64,000 nt of DNA from Xiphydria camelus (taxonomy: Eukaryota > Arthropoda > Insecta > Hymenoptera > Xiphydriidae), in NCBI GenBank assembly GCA_963678675.1, contig OY783199.1, forward strand, positions 5,711,501-5,775,500, given 5' to 3'. Under the pieces are notes generated by a model that was given only the letters and a program-made list of their open reading frames with translations, was not told the DNA's origin and did not search any database. How positions within the stretch are numbered: the stretch's first letter is position 1; each line of letters starts with the position of its first letter. The translations under genes were made by a program, and so were the position numbers. Of the stretch, positions 61,701-62,565 are shown one piece after another.

Positions 61701-62565
61701 CGAGCACTCTAATTACGCGTTCATATACTCTATTTGCTACTAATTATCGCGTTATTAATCACAGTGGTTCAGCATCGAGTCAATGTGGTCGTTTAATTGA
61801 GTTCCAATGAGTCAGAGTAAGAATAATAAGTGAATACACGATATTGAATTATATATTTACGAGTACAAAAGGCGACGATATCTCATTCTCTCTTTCTCTC
61901 TCTTCCTCTCTCTTTCTCTCTCTCTCTCTCGCTCTCTAATTAATCAATTATTTATTGTGCACTGAAGCCAATTTAACTACGTCTTCGTGATTTTTTATAT
62001 ACAAGTGAAAGGATGGATTAAAAATTACATATTTTCGCATCTCTATTAAATTTAGACTTCCTCCGAAAATTTAATTGTGAAATTCTATCTTATTCTAACC
62101 CATTATTTAATTAATCAGTTTTATTATATCATTGGTTTCCGCAGATTGGCTAATGAAATTTAAGTAGATCGAACTAATCTATCGCGTCATAAAGCGAGAA
62201 ATGAATAATTAATATGTTCGCGTCTCGATTCATGTGCTACAGCCGAAACTTTACTCAGCAAGCAGAGCATCCTAGAATTTCGCACTCTCCACGTCGGCGG
62301 TTACCTTCACTCCGGCGAAGATACGCCTCACTTCATCGGACAACTGCAGCAGGTCTGGTTCAACGGCTACCCTTATCTGGAGATCGCCCGGAGCGTCGGT
62401 TCGCATCAGGGATCCCATCAGGGCGTAACGCCCATCATTAGAGTTACCGGCAAATTCGGGAAGAGAAATCATCCCGTTCATCACCCCGTCACATTCACCT
62501 CCAGACACACCTACGTCGGCCTGCCCGTTCTGAAGGCTTACGTCGAAACGAATATCTACTTGCAG
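494..62565 (+). CDS. Nrx-1: Neurexin (central part of alpha-neurexin; partial gene)
   Basis: Neurexin is a type I presynaptic membrane receptor that binds neuroligins and other synaptic partners through laminin-G (LNS) domains. Eight plus-strand exons (494-646, 34979-35086, 37172-37364, 40995-41186, 43235-43378, 43614-43831, 53274-53382, 62243-62565) have matching phases and join into 480 uninterrupted codons. The order is LNS2 end, LNS3, EGF-B, LNS4, LNS5 start, as in alpha-neurexins, where this stretch falls in the middle of three LNS-EGF-LNS units. Diagnostic pieces are HLYLHVDLGSG, GYVGCMRDLVIDG, a six-cysteine EGF with WNRFHCDC, and DDTWHTLRF. All introns are GT/AG. The gene is incomplete at both window ends: no signal peptide of the long form, no transmembrane segment and no PDZ ligand are present. 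Family assignment rests on remembered neurexin motifs, not a search. Confidence 0.93.
887..1335. mobile_element. MITE, family D (TA-flanked), carrying a nested family-C MITE
   Basis: The ends are CACTGGGAGAAG... and ...GAATTTTCTCAGTG with TA on both sides (885-886, 1336-1337), the Tc1/mariner-type signature. The subterminal sequence (ATTTATTTGTAGTTAATAAA) recurs in the copies at 13800-14053 and 55150-55400. A second MITE sits at 1038-1269. No coding capacity. Confidence 0.72.
1038..1269. mobile_element. MITE, family C (CAGGCGGAAAAGTTCTATA ends)
   Basis: Terminal inverted repeats start CAGGCGGAAAAGTTCTATAT and end in ATAGAACTTTTTCACCTG. The interior is an imperfect palindrome built of words like ATCCATATATGG. 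Relatives lie at 11083-11527, 12951-13176, 45346-45562 and 57766-57867. It is inserted in a family-D MITE. Confidence 0.78.
2264..3223. mobile_element. MITE, family A, split by a second insertion (2479-3167)
   Basis: The left part (2264-2478) starts CACTAAGGAAAATAACTCGG and carries the family-A interior with repeated GGTTRGAATAACTAAAC words. The right part (3168-3223) ends TTATTTTTCTCAGTG. Between them lies an unrelated block whose ends are CAGGGTGGCTAC and GTAGCCACCCTG. Confidence 0.72.
2479..3167. mobile_element. Non-autonomous DNA transposon with CAGGGTGGCTAC inverted ends
   Basis: This 689-bp block has 12-bp perfect inverted ends (CAGGGTGGCTAC / GTAGCCACCCTG) and subterminal AGGGAATTTTGAATTT-like words on the left that recur inverted on the right. 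The CAGGG start resembles hAT-type termini, but I could not see a convincing 8-bp target duplication. It interrupts a family-A MITE, so it is the younger insertion. The short ORFs inside have no recognisable domain. Confidence 0.6.
3522..4213. repeat. Long inverted repeat, arms about 300 bp, spacer about 60 bp
   Basis: The left arm (about 3522-3845) starts ACCGTACGTCCCAGGAGAAA and reappears reverse-complemented in the right arm (about 3905-4213), which ends TCTCCTGGGACATACGGT. Pairing runs almost throughout, for example CTTTGATAGTTAGAGTTGGC on the left against GCCAACTCTAACTATCAAAG on the right. If transcribed with the neurexin pre-mRNA it would fold into a long hairpin. No TIR-type target duplication was identified. 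Confidence 0.8.
4500..4695. mobile_element. Degenerate fold-back MITE, family E-like
   Basis: The left arm has GATCGCGATTATCTCCTCATC and the central AATACTTTTTTGAAGA; an imperfect complement follows (AAAAAAGTTCTATACGG, GAAATAATCTC). The same plan is seen at 23250-23445 and 41636-41805. Ends are not sharply defined. Confidence 0.5.
6998..9544 (+). CDS. PIF/Harbinger transposase (HARBI1-like), two exons
   Basis: Exon 1 is 6998-7296 and exon 2 is 8665-9544. The join AG|A restores an arginine and gives 392 residues. Exon 1 encodes the N-terminal region (FFKYYRMSIASFDELLETL, then PISPEERLTVTLR). Exon 2 runs on as YLATGNTFTALQYEFYIGRS and holds the DDE_Tnp_4 nuclease: GAVDGKHI with D171, YGQEGDSTVF with D221, FLGDEAF with D262, and SVECAFGLLANKWRIF with E299. 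Which aspartate is the second catalytic one I leave open. The family cuts and pastes DNA at TWA sites in the nucleus together with a Myb/MADF-type partner. The intron has GTAACC and TTTTTGCAG borders. No stop or frameshift is seen. It contains two exons of the antisense MADF gene. Confidence 0.9.
7449..9975 (-). CDS. MADF-BESS domain protein of the Harbinger transposon, three exons
   Basis: Minus-strand exons 9975-9807, 8569-8425 and 8022-7449 join with matching phases into 295 codons plus stop. Exons 1-2 form a MADF domain (residues about 4-95): LIALVEMHPAVWDKSCEEY, WIEVARSIFQEW, then LDALKKKWKNTKDCLNKYL. Exon 3 begins with an acidic Ser/Asp/Glu segment, then carries a BESS-like motif (DRSYLLSLLPDYKALSPGQ..., about residues 187-218) and a Gln/Ser/Pro-rich tail. 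MADF domains are Myb/SANT-like DNA binders. In Harbinger elements the partner protein is known to help the transposase reach the nucleus and bind the ends; that role is inferred here. Donors are GTAAGT for exon 1 and a weak GTTGGT for exon 2; acceptors end TTTTTAG and TTTTTTCAG. Confidence 0.83.
8050..8385. mobile_element. MITE with CACTGTAAAAAATC ends inside the Harbinger element
   Basis: The ends are CACTGTAAAAAATC and GATTTTTACAGTG. The interior repeats ACTCCGCGG/GGAGT-type words and is otherwise AT-rich. It lies within the small second intron of the antisense MADF gene (8424-8023) and accounts for most of that intron's length, which would be about 65 bp without it. It also sits in the transposase intron. 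The flanking duplication is unclear. Confidence 0.72.
11083..11527. mobile_element. MITE, family C, split by a family-E MITE (11228-11444)
   Basis: The left end reads CAGGAAAGTTCTATATGGAT and the right end TATATAGAACTATTCCGCCT, both family-C termini. The middle is a complete family-E element, so this is a two-layer insertion. Confidence 0.75.
11228..11444. mobile_element. MITE, family E (CACATRAGRCTAAA ends), nested
   Basis: The ends are CACATAAGGCTAAACTTACT and the inverted AGTAAATTTAGTCTCATGTG. The interior is palindromic around TTATTTATGAACTTTT and TAATGAGATAATAGTGATT. Other copies are at 48138-48360 and 55433-55650. Confidence 0.78.
12762..12781. repeat. (CG)n simple repeat
   Basis: A run of alternating C and G of about 20 bases, potentially Z-DNA forming, in intronic sequence. 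Confidence 0.9.
12951..13176. mobile_element. MITE, family C
   Basis: It starts TGGCGGAAAAGTTCTATATA and ends ATATATAGAACTTTTCCGTCT. The interior is the typical ATATGGACTATA-rich palindrome. It ends 17 bases before the assembly gap. Confidence 0.75.
13193..13392. other. Assembly gap (200 N)
   Basis: Exactly 200 undetermined bases, a common placeholder for a gap of unknown size. A family-C MITE stops just before it, so a repeat-caused break is plausible. Confidence 0.98.
13800..14053. mobile_element. MITE, family D
   Basis: The left end is CACCGAGGAAGCACCAGCTT and the right end AATAAACTGTTTTCTTGGTG, followed by TA. The AT-rich interior has CCAAATAAATAGTGTAATAG and TTAACGAATATTTATG words shared with 55150-55400. 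Confidence 0.62.
14104..14348. mobile_element. MITE, family A
   Basis: It starts CACTGAGAAAAATAACTCGG and ends TTATTTTTCTCAGCA, flanked by TA (14102-14103 and 14349-14350). The interior has the family-A landmarks CCTGGAGATAATGACCAAAC, GAAATATGGATCCTCCATC and repeated AATAACTAAAC. Confidence 0.82.
15187..15642. repeat. Direct duplication of a segment of about 210 bp
   Basis: Copies lie at about 15187-15394 and 15428-15642. Shared words include AAAATTACTGACAATATT/TT, GATAGACA, GACTCACAATAAAGTATCGT and TTTACAAARCATTCT. The copies have diverged at scattered positions and by small indels. No ORF spans them. They could be an unclassified mobile element duplicated in tandem. Confidence 0.72.
17309..17322. 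repeat. Poly-G run
   Basis: An uninterrupted run of about 14 G residues after CTGCC in intronic sequence. Confidence 0.9.
17429..17692. mobile_element. MITE, family A
   Basis: It starts CACTGAGAAAAATAACCTAG and ends AGTTATTTTTCTCAGTG. The interior carries GAAACCATAACCAAGCCGTT and several AATAACTARA words. It is flanked on the right by a TG-rich stretch. Confidence 0.8.
22735..22860 (+). promoter_or_regulatory. Possible 5' untranslated part of the alternative neurexin exon
   Basis: A good acceptor-like stretch (CGTCAATTTTTCAG) ends at 22734. The 126 bases to the ATG at 22861 contain no other ATG, and the reading frame is closed by TAA at 22825. This is what a spliced 5' leader would look like. 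Alternatively a promoter lies just upstream and there is no splice; no clear TATA box is visible. Confidence 0.35.
22861..22998 (+). CDS. Nrx-1: Putative alternative first exon of neurexin with its own signal peptide
   Basis: The exon opens with ATG and encodes a hydrophobic run, MLSVWLWLLGCHA, that looks like a signal peptide with cleavage near CHA|LD. A short spacer with one N-glycosylation sequon (NET) and ALVTFTSLESHL follow. That last part parallels DPVTFTNRDSHL of exon 494-646, and both share the 13-base string GTCACCTTCACCA. The donor CTG|GTAAGC after 22998 is phase 0, exactly what the exon at 34979 needs. An in-frame TAA at 22825 closes the frame upstream. No good acceptor lies between that stop and the conserved strand, so this is better read as a starting exon than a cassette. 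A good acceptor (TTTTTCAG) at 22734 could join an upstream untranslated exon; 22735-22860 holds no ATG. The start has T at -3, so initiation context is not strong. Confidence 0.68.
23250..23445. mobile_element. Fold-back MITE, family E-like
   Basis: An imperfect palindrome: CTTTCATCGCGATTATCTCG on the left, AAATAATCGCGATGAAAG on the right, with CACTTTTTTGTAGA and TCTACAAAAAAGT around the centre. It is similar in plan to 4500-4695 and 41636-41805. Confidence 0.65.
24580..25090. mobile_element. MITE, family B, split by a family-A MITE (24790-25006)
   Basis: Family-B words flank the insertion: left CACTCGGAGAAATAAATGCT and TTCCAGAATCAAGCCATGAT; right TTGACACTAGCAATTATTTC and a CTCTCGGTA end. 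The middle is a family-A element with GAGACAATGACTAAATCGTT and CATTTTGTCATTTTAACC. Confidence 0.75.
24790..25006. mobile_element. MITE, family A, nested in family B
   Basis: It starts ACTGAGAAGAAACTCGATCA and ends TTATTTTTTTCAGTG, with repeated GGTTGGAATAACCAAAC-type words between. It lies inside the family-B copy above. Confidence 0.75.
26636..26837. mobile_element. piggyBac-like MITE (TTAA-flanked)
   Basis: It is bounded by TTAA at 26636-26639 and 26834-26837. The inverted ends are CGCGTTCACTGCCG and CGGCAGTCAACGTG. It carries two copies of GTCTCGGTCTAT, each followed by its near-complement. No coding capacity. Confidence 0.78.
26834..27069. mobile_element. Second piggyBac-like MITE sharing the middle TTAA
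   Basis: It is bounded by TTAA at 26834-26837 (shared with the neighbour) and 27066-27069. The inverted ends are CCCGTTCACTGC and GCAGGGAACGTG. The interior has GATGACGCCTTATGGCGTCA and a second inverted GACGCCATTAGGCGTC motif, plus GGGGCGTATACGCCCC. Confidence 0.76.
28458..28912. mobile_element. MITE, family A, split by a family-B MITE (about 28525-28804)
   Basis: It starts CACTGAGAAAAATAACCTGG and ends AAGTTATTTTTATCAGTG. The middle has family-B words: CTTGCATCAAGAATATATCT, TCTTGATCGAAGAATATATG and ACTATTATTTCTCTCAGTG. Here B is inside A, the reverse of the order at 24580-25090. Confidence 0.75.
30218..30470. repeat. Tandem duplication including a family-B left end
   Basis: The segment TAATGGAAAGGGTTAAATCA... 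at 30218 recurs as TAATGAGAAGGGTTAAATCA... at 30346. Both copies continue into the family-B terminus (AGAAATAATTxCTAGTGTCA) and AATCAAGAACACA. The second copy then extends into a full family-B element. Confidence 0.65.
30414..30699. mobile_element. MITE, family B
   Basis: It starts CACTGAGAGAGAAATAATTA and ends GCAATTATTTCCCCCAGTG, flanked by TA (30412-30413, 30700-30701). The interior words are TCAAGAACACATGATCTTCG and GAATATACATTCTTAACTCA. Confidence 0.8.
31552..32055. mobile_element. MITE, family A (inverted, left end eroded) with a nested family-F MITE
   Basis: The left part reads AACGAGTTTAGTTATTCTAA and the right part CAGTTATTCTAACCAGAAAA, then ATTTCACCAAACAGTTTGAT to ATTATTTCTCTCAGTG. 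At about 31658-31912 lies another palindromic element with ATCATGTGGAATAGTATGTG, also seen at 34136-34383. Confidence 0.68.
33112..33326. mobile_element. MITE, family A
   Basis: It starts CACTGGGAACCGAAATCTTA, has TTTGGTGAAATATGAATCCT, GGTTAGAGTAACTAAAA and GGTTGGAATAACCAAA, and ends TTGTTTTTTTCAGTG. Confidence 0.75.
33978..34546. mobile_element. MITE, family I (CACGGGAAG / CTCCGTG ends), carrying a family-F MITE
   Basis: It starts CACGGGAAGCAATGATTTGT. The left arm has GGCTTCTCGAGGTGAAACAT, mirrored on the right by ATGTTTCACCTCAAGGATCC; the end is TTGTTCTCCGTG. A second palindromic element (34136-34383) interrupts the middle. Confidence 0.75.
34136..34383. mobile_element. MITE, family F, nested
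   Basis: The ends are CATAGAGAAAAAGAATTAGT and AACTAATTCTTTTTCTCCGTG, with TA on both sides. The central stem is CTTCCTTACAATCATGTGAA / ATGTTATTGCAAGGAAG. A relative is in 31658-31912. Confidence 0.75.
34979..35086 (+). CDS. Nrx-1: Neurexin exon: LNS3 N-terminal strands
   Basis: This exon of 36 codons starts VLPPWKAAKSGSISFKIRT and ends NEPNGLVMYSRSGAHAR. It is the classic opening of an LNS domain: a tryptophan, an S-I-S-F strand, then the T-x-E-P-N-G-L turn. The acceptor is GTTTCAG before 34979 (phase 0) and the donor is CGC|GTAAGT after 35086 (phase 0). It can be joined in frame to either 494-646 or 22861-22998. The 3' junction falls in the loop between the G-L-V-M-Y strand and the F-E-M-L strand, a loop where LNS domains tolerate inserts. 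Confidence 0.92.
35087..37171. other. Neurexin intron (LNS3)
   Basis: It contains a fold-back at 35805-35951 (ATTTGATATTTTGGGAAAAG against CTTTCCCCAAAATGTCAAAT) and a probable MITE at 35960-36341 (CACTGAAGAAAAAAAATTTG ... AACCAGCTTTTTCTCAGTTT). The rest (35087-35800, 36345-37170) shows no gene or RNA that I can support. Confidence 0.6.
35805..35951. repeat. Imperfect fold-back repeat
   Basis: Arms of about 40 bp (35805-35845 and 35910-35951) pair imperfectly and surround an AT-rich loop. It is probably a decayed MITE. Confidence 0.55.
37172..37364 (+). CDS. Nrx-1: Neurexin exon: LNS3 middle strands
   Basis: The exon encodes PDLFAFEMLGGHLYLHVDLG, then SGPVKVRASERRVDNGFWHD and VAFRRAERVGRVTVNGTTVE up to TTPG. 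These match the LNS3 core of neurexin: the x-E-M-L-x-G-H-L-Y-L strand, the D-x-G-S-G motif, the W-H-D-V strand and the T-V-N-G hairpin. NGT is a potential N-glycosylation site. The acceptor is TTTTCTTGCAG before 37172, and the donor is CAG|GTGAGA after 37364 (phase 1). The intron before it is about 2.1 kb and the one after it about 3.6 kb. Confidence 0.93.
38174..38427. mobile_element. MITE, family B
   Basis: It starts CACTGAGAGAAATAATCGCC and ends TTATTTATCTCAGTG. The interior words TTCTTGATTCAAGAGTACTT, GCTTAATCCTGGAATTACAT and TTTTTGACTGAAGAAAACAT are typical of the family. Confidence 0.78.
39511..39774. mobile_element. MITE, family A
   Basis: It starts CACTGAGAAAAATAACCTCG and ends ATTATTTGTCTCGGTG with TA on each side (39509-39510, 39775-39776). 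The interior has GGAGACCATAACCAAGTCGT and TTTGGTGAAATATGGATTCT. Confidence 0.85.
40995..41186 (+). CDS. Nrx-1: Neurexin exon: C-terminal half of LNS3
   Basis: The phase 1 entry completes the glycine of TPG|D. The exon continues DSTQLDLDGLLYIGGVGAPF, a tryptophan strand (VLWTGTLRQ), then GYVGCMRDLVIDGHPIDIAG. L-Y-I-G-G and G-x-x-G-C-M-R-D-L are the standard final strands of LNS domains in neurexins. In known structures the cysteine pairs with one just before the following EGF, which is present in the next exon (RPAC). Borders are GTGCAG| before 40995 and |GTGAGA after 41186. The exon is phase 1 to phase 1 and 192 nt long, so skipping would keep frame but break the domain. Confidence 0.93.
41235..41625. 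mobile_element. MITE, family A (inverted), split by a TAA-flanked MITE
   Basis: It starts CACTGAGAGAAGTAGCTTGG and ends TTATTTTTCTCGGTG, followed by TA. The interior includes TTAGTTATTCTAACTGTATG and ATTTCACCAAACGGTTTGGT. Confidence 0.8.
41316..41441. mobile_element. Harbinger-type MITE, near-perfect palindrome, TAA duplication
   Basis: The 126-bp element has ends GGGCCGGTTTTACCAACA and TGTTGGTAAAACCGGCCC and pairs almost end to end, including ATAGCGCTATACTGAGAATA. TAA flanks it at 41313-41315 and 41442-41444, the 3-bp TWA signature of PIF/Harbinger. Its ends do not match those of the autonomous element at 6773-10771. Confidence 0.85.
41801..42067. repeat. Near-perfect fold-back, arms about 125 bp
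   Basis: The left arm begins ATTTCGTCGTTGTCACGGCA and is mirrored by the right arm ending TGCCGTGGCAACAACGATTT. The pairing continues through GGAGAACCTGCTATATGCCG and TTCCTTCAAAAGTAAT with few mismatches; the loop near 41932 is tiny. A transcript would give a long hairpin. Confidence 0.88.
42317..42333 (-). terminator. Pol III terminator of tRNA-Ser
   Basis: Directly 3' of the tRNA on the minus strand lie runs of T (about nine, then six), typical of RNA polymerase III termination. Confidence 0.75.
42334..42415 (-). tRNA. tRNA-Ser (CGA)
   Basis: On the minus strand, 82 nt fold as a class II tRNA. The acceptor stem is GCTGCGG/CCGCAGC with G as discriminator. The D arm carries the A box (TGTCCGAGTGGTTAAGGAG), the anticodon loop is CTCGAAA with anticodon CGA, there is a long variable arm (GGGCTATGCCC), and the T arm is CAGGTTCGAATCCTG. 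No intron. A T-rich stretch (TTTTTTTTTCCTTTTTT) follows, the RNA polymerase III stop signal. It would read UCG codons. It lies antisense in a neurexin intron and appears intact. Confidence 0.95.
43235..43378 (+). CDS. Nrx-1: Neurexin exon: EGF-B module
   Basis: The exon encodes 48 codons forming one EGF-like module: PPHCNSQPCMNNGRC, VEGWNRFHCDCTGTPFTGPT and CGK. Six cysteines have normal EGF spacing, and a seventh in RPAC should bond back to LNS3. The motif WNRFHCDC corresponds to W-N-R-Y-x-C-D-C of the neurexin second EGF. The acceptor is TGTGCAG before 43235. The donor AAAAG|GTTATT after 43378 is weak compared with the others in this gene. Phase is 1 to 1, so the module could be skipped in frame. 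The following intron is only 235 bases, the shortest of the host gene here. Confidence 0.92.
43614..43831 (+). CDS. Nrx-1: Neurexin exon: N-terminal half of LNS4
   Basis: The phase 1 entry gives DASTLHLNGTQQM, then EEVVIRFKTTRQRGLLLATS, LENSADRLQLSLEEGKARML and IRIGEREK. This matches the opening of neurexin LNS4, including V-x-x-R-F-x-x-x-R-x-x-G-L-L-x-A-T-S and S-A-D-x-L-x-L-x-L. NGT is a potential N-glycosylation site. The acceptor is GATGTACAG before 43614, and the donor AAG|GTAAGT after 43831 is phase 0. The junction to the next exon lies where vertebrate neurexins have splice site 3. It is followed by a 9.4-kb intron. Confidence 0.92.
45187..45343. mobile_element. MITE, family G (CACTCAAAAAAATTT / TTTTTTCAGTG ends)
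   Basis: It is flanked by TA (45185-45186, 45344-45345). The interior has AGCAAGAATTCTTGCTATGC and GCCAGAAATATAGCTGG words. It is related to the large element at 59255-60583. Confidence 0.7.
45346..45562. mobile_element. MITE, family C, left end missing
   Basis: It begins directly after the family-G element with TGATCCACATGTGGTTTTAG and ends with AATGTATAGAACTTTTCCGT, the family-C right terminus. Internal words ATATGGATTATA and AACCATATAAAGACTGTA match 1038-1269. Confidence 0.7.
45609..45830. mobile_element. Fold-back MITE, family I variant
   Basis: It starts CACGGAAAGAAAGAAATTGT and ends AAATGTTTTCTCCGTG. The strong inner palindrome is GATAACTACAATTTTAGTAA / TTACTAAAATTGTAGTTATC. Confidence 0.75.
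46775..47150. mobile_element. MITE, family B, with a nested fold-back (46838-46968)
   Basis: It starts CACCGAGAGAAGTAAATATT and ends GCAATTATTTCTCTCGGTG. The family-B words CCAGGATCAAGCCATGATTT and TCTTGAATCAAGGATATGTA are present. Confidence 0.78.
46838..46968. mobile_element. Fold-back MITE (CACTCTCAAAAATATG ends), nested
   Basis: A 131-bp palindrome: CACTCTCAAAAATATGCGCT on the left, AGCATATTTTTGAGAGTG on the right, with TGCAAATAGAATCCTTCTTG / GAAAATTCTATTTGCA around the loop. It is inserted in a family-B MITE. Confidence 0.78.
48138..48360. mobile_element. MITE, family E
   Basis: It starts CATGTGAGGCTAAGCTTATT and ends GTCGAATAAATTCAACCTTG. The interior TATTATCTCATTATTTATAA pairs with CTCATAGATTATGAGATA. 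Confidence 0.72.
49153..49416. mobile_element. MITE, family A (inverted)
   Basis: It starts CACTGAGAAAAAGAAGTTGG and ends AGTTATTTTTCTCAGTG, flanked by TA (49151-49152, 49417-49418). AATGACAAAACGCATCTAGT, repeated TTAGTTATTCTAA words and AGATGGAGGATCCATATTTC are family landmarks. Confidence 0.87.
50970..50982. repeat. (TG)n short microsatellite
   Basis: About six GT units after TTGT in intronic sequence. Confidence 0.7.
52201..52215. repeat. Poly-C run
   Basis: Fifteen consecutive C residues followed by T-rich sequence. Confidence 0.9.
52630..52874. mobile_element. MITE, family A (inverted)
   Basis: It starts CACTGAGAAAAATAAGTTGG and ends AAGTTATTCTACTCAGTG. The interior has AAAATGACAAAACGCATCCG, repeated AGTTATTCYRACTA words and AGGAGATCCATATTTTACC. 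Confidence 0.83.
53274..53382 (+). CDS. Nrx-1: Neurexin exon: LNS4 middle strands
   Basis: A 109-nt exon encoding ELIAGQGLNDDTWHTLRF, then SRRARSLKFQVDDEPPERG. It corresponds to L-N-D-N-E-W-H-T-V-R-x-x-R-R and L-K-L-x-V-D-D in the middle of LNS4. The acceptor is ATTCTACTTGCAG before 53274 (phase 0) and the donor is GGG|GTGAGT after 53382 (phase 1). It lies alone between introns of about 9.4 and 8.9 kb, both rich in MITEs. Confidence 0.92.
55150..55400. mobile_element. MITE, family D
   Basis: The left end is TACCGAGAAAACAATTTATT and the right end AATAAATTGTTTTCTCAGTG, flanked by TA. The interior TATTTATTTGGCACGATTAA and TAAATATTCATTAACTATTG matches 13800-14053. Confidence 0.75.
55433..55650. 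mobile_element. MITE, family E
   Basis: It starts TATGAGACTAAATTTACTCG and ends TAAGATTAGCCTCATATGA. The central TTATCTCATTATTTATGAAC pairs with TCATAGTTAATGAGATAA. Confidence 0.75.
57587..57911. mobile_element. MITE, family A, with nested family-C MITE (57766-57867)
   Basis: The outer part starts CACAGGGGAAAATATTTCGT, has GGAGACAATGACCAAATTGT, and ends ATGATTTTTCTCAGTG. The inner part starts CAGGCGGAAAAACTCTATAT and ends ATAGAATTATTCTCCGCCTG. Confidence 0.8.
58201..58216. repeat. Poly-C run
   Basis: Sixteen consecutive C residues. Confidence 0.9.
58454..58627. repeat. Fold-back repeat
   Basis: TCGACATGAATAGTGCCAAG on the left is mirrored by CTTGGCATTATTCATATCGA on the right. The pairing extends through AACATATTTATTTA / TAAATAAATATGTATCTATG. 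It is preceded by a CACTGAGAAAAATAATTTG terminus at 58422. Confidence 0.78.
58731..58786. repeat. (CA)28 microsatellite
   Basis: An uninterrupted run of 28 CA units, long enough to be polymorphic between individuals. Confidence 0.97.
59616..59761. repeat. Fold-back repeat
   Basis: The arms 59616-59672 and 59700-59761 pair closely: GTTGCAGGGACCCCTTCGGC against GCCGAAAAGGTCCCTGCAAC, and GCCTCGCGCAG against the mirrored end. TACCGGTAGAAGT occurs in the loop and again at 59773. Confidence 0.8.
59891..60104 (+). mobile_element. tRNA-derived SINE
   Basis: The head carries RNA polymerase III promoter boxes in tRNA-like spacing: A box TGGCGCAATTGGTAGA (59895-59910) and B box GGTTCAAATCC (59955-59965). 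A body unrelated to tRNA (TCGCGGGATCACCCGAGCTC...) follows, then a tail of 23 A residues (60082-60104). The tRNA-like head is not a complete cloverleaf. Target duplications are not obvious. Sequence after the tail (TCGAATCCCGGAAGGGTTGG) may belong to an older insertion. Confidence 0.82.
60206..60403. repeat. Tandem repeat, 66-bp unit x 3
   Basis: Units start CAATTTAGCAATACGGTATA at 60206, 60272 and 60338. The first two are nearly identical and the third diverged. Each contains the small palindrome TATAGCTGACACAGCTATA. It lies within the composite element. Confidence 0.9.
60629..60822. repeat. Fold-back repeat
   Basis: The arms 60631-60701 and 60746-60821: CTCCGCGTAAAGCTGTG against CACAGCTTTACGCGG, and GGCCACTTGGCAGT against ACTGCCAAGTGGCC. 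It lies just right of the composite family-G element. Confidence 0.78.
61889..61937. repeat. CT-rich simple repeat
   Basis: Mostly (TC)n with small interruptions, about 50 bases. Confidence 0.88.
62243..62565 (+). CDS. Nrx-1: Neurexin exon: LNS4 C-terminal half and start of LNS5
   Basis: This is the longest exon of the set (323 nt). It encodes ETLLSKQSILEFRTLHVGGY, HFIGQLQQVWFNGYPYLEIA, a His-rich linker, then VHHPVTFTSRHTYVGLPVLK. The L-H-V-G-G-Y and F-I-G-x-L-x-x-x-x-F-N-G strands close LNS4, and H-P-V-T-F-T-S-R-x-T-Y-V opens LNS5. The acceptor is GTGCTACAG before 62243 (phase 1), and the donor TTGCAG|GTGAAT after 62565 is phase 0. The linker lacks the cysteine pair seen at this point in vertebrate neurexins. 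The next exon is not in the remaining 1.4 kb. Confidence 0.92.

Larger units (their letters stand above)
53383..62242. other. Neurexin intron (LNS4)
   Basis: It holds MITEs at 55150-55400 (D), 55433-55650 (E), a family-B remnant near 56598-56692, 57587-57911 (A with nested C), a fold-back at 58454-58627, a (CA)28 tract, and a composite element (59255-60583) containing a SINE, a fold-back and tandem repeats. A fold-back at 60629-60822 and a CT-rich tract near 61889-61937 follow. The stretches 53383-55140, 55655-56590, 56700-57580 and 60830-62240 hold overlapping low-complexity ORFs on both strands but no recognisable gene. Confidence 0.65.
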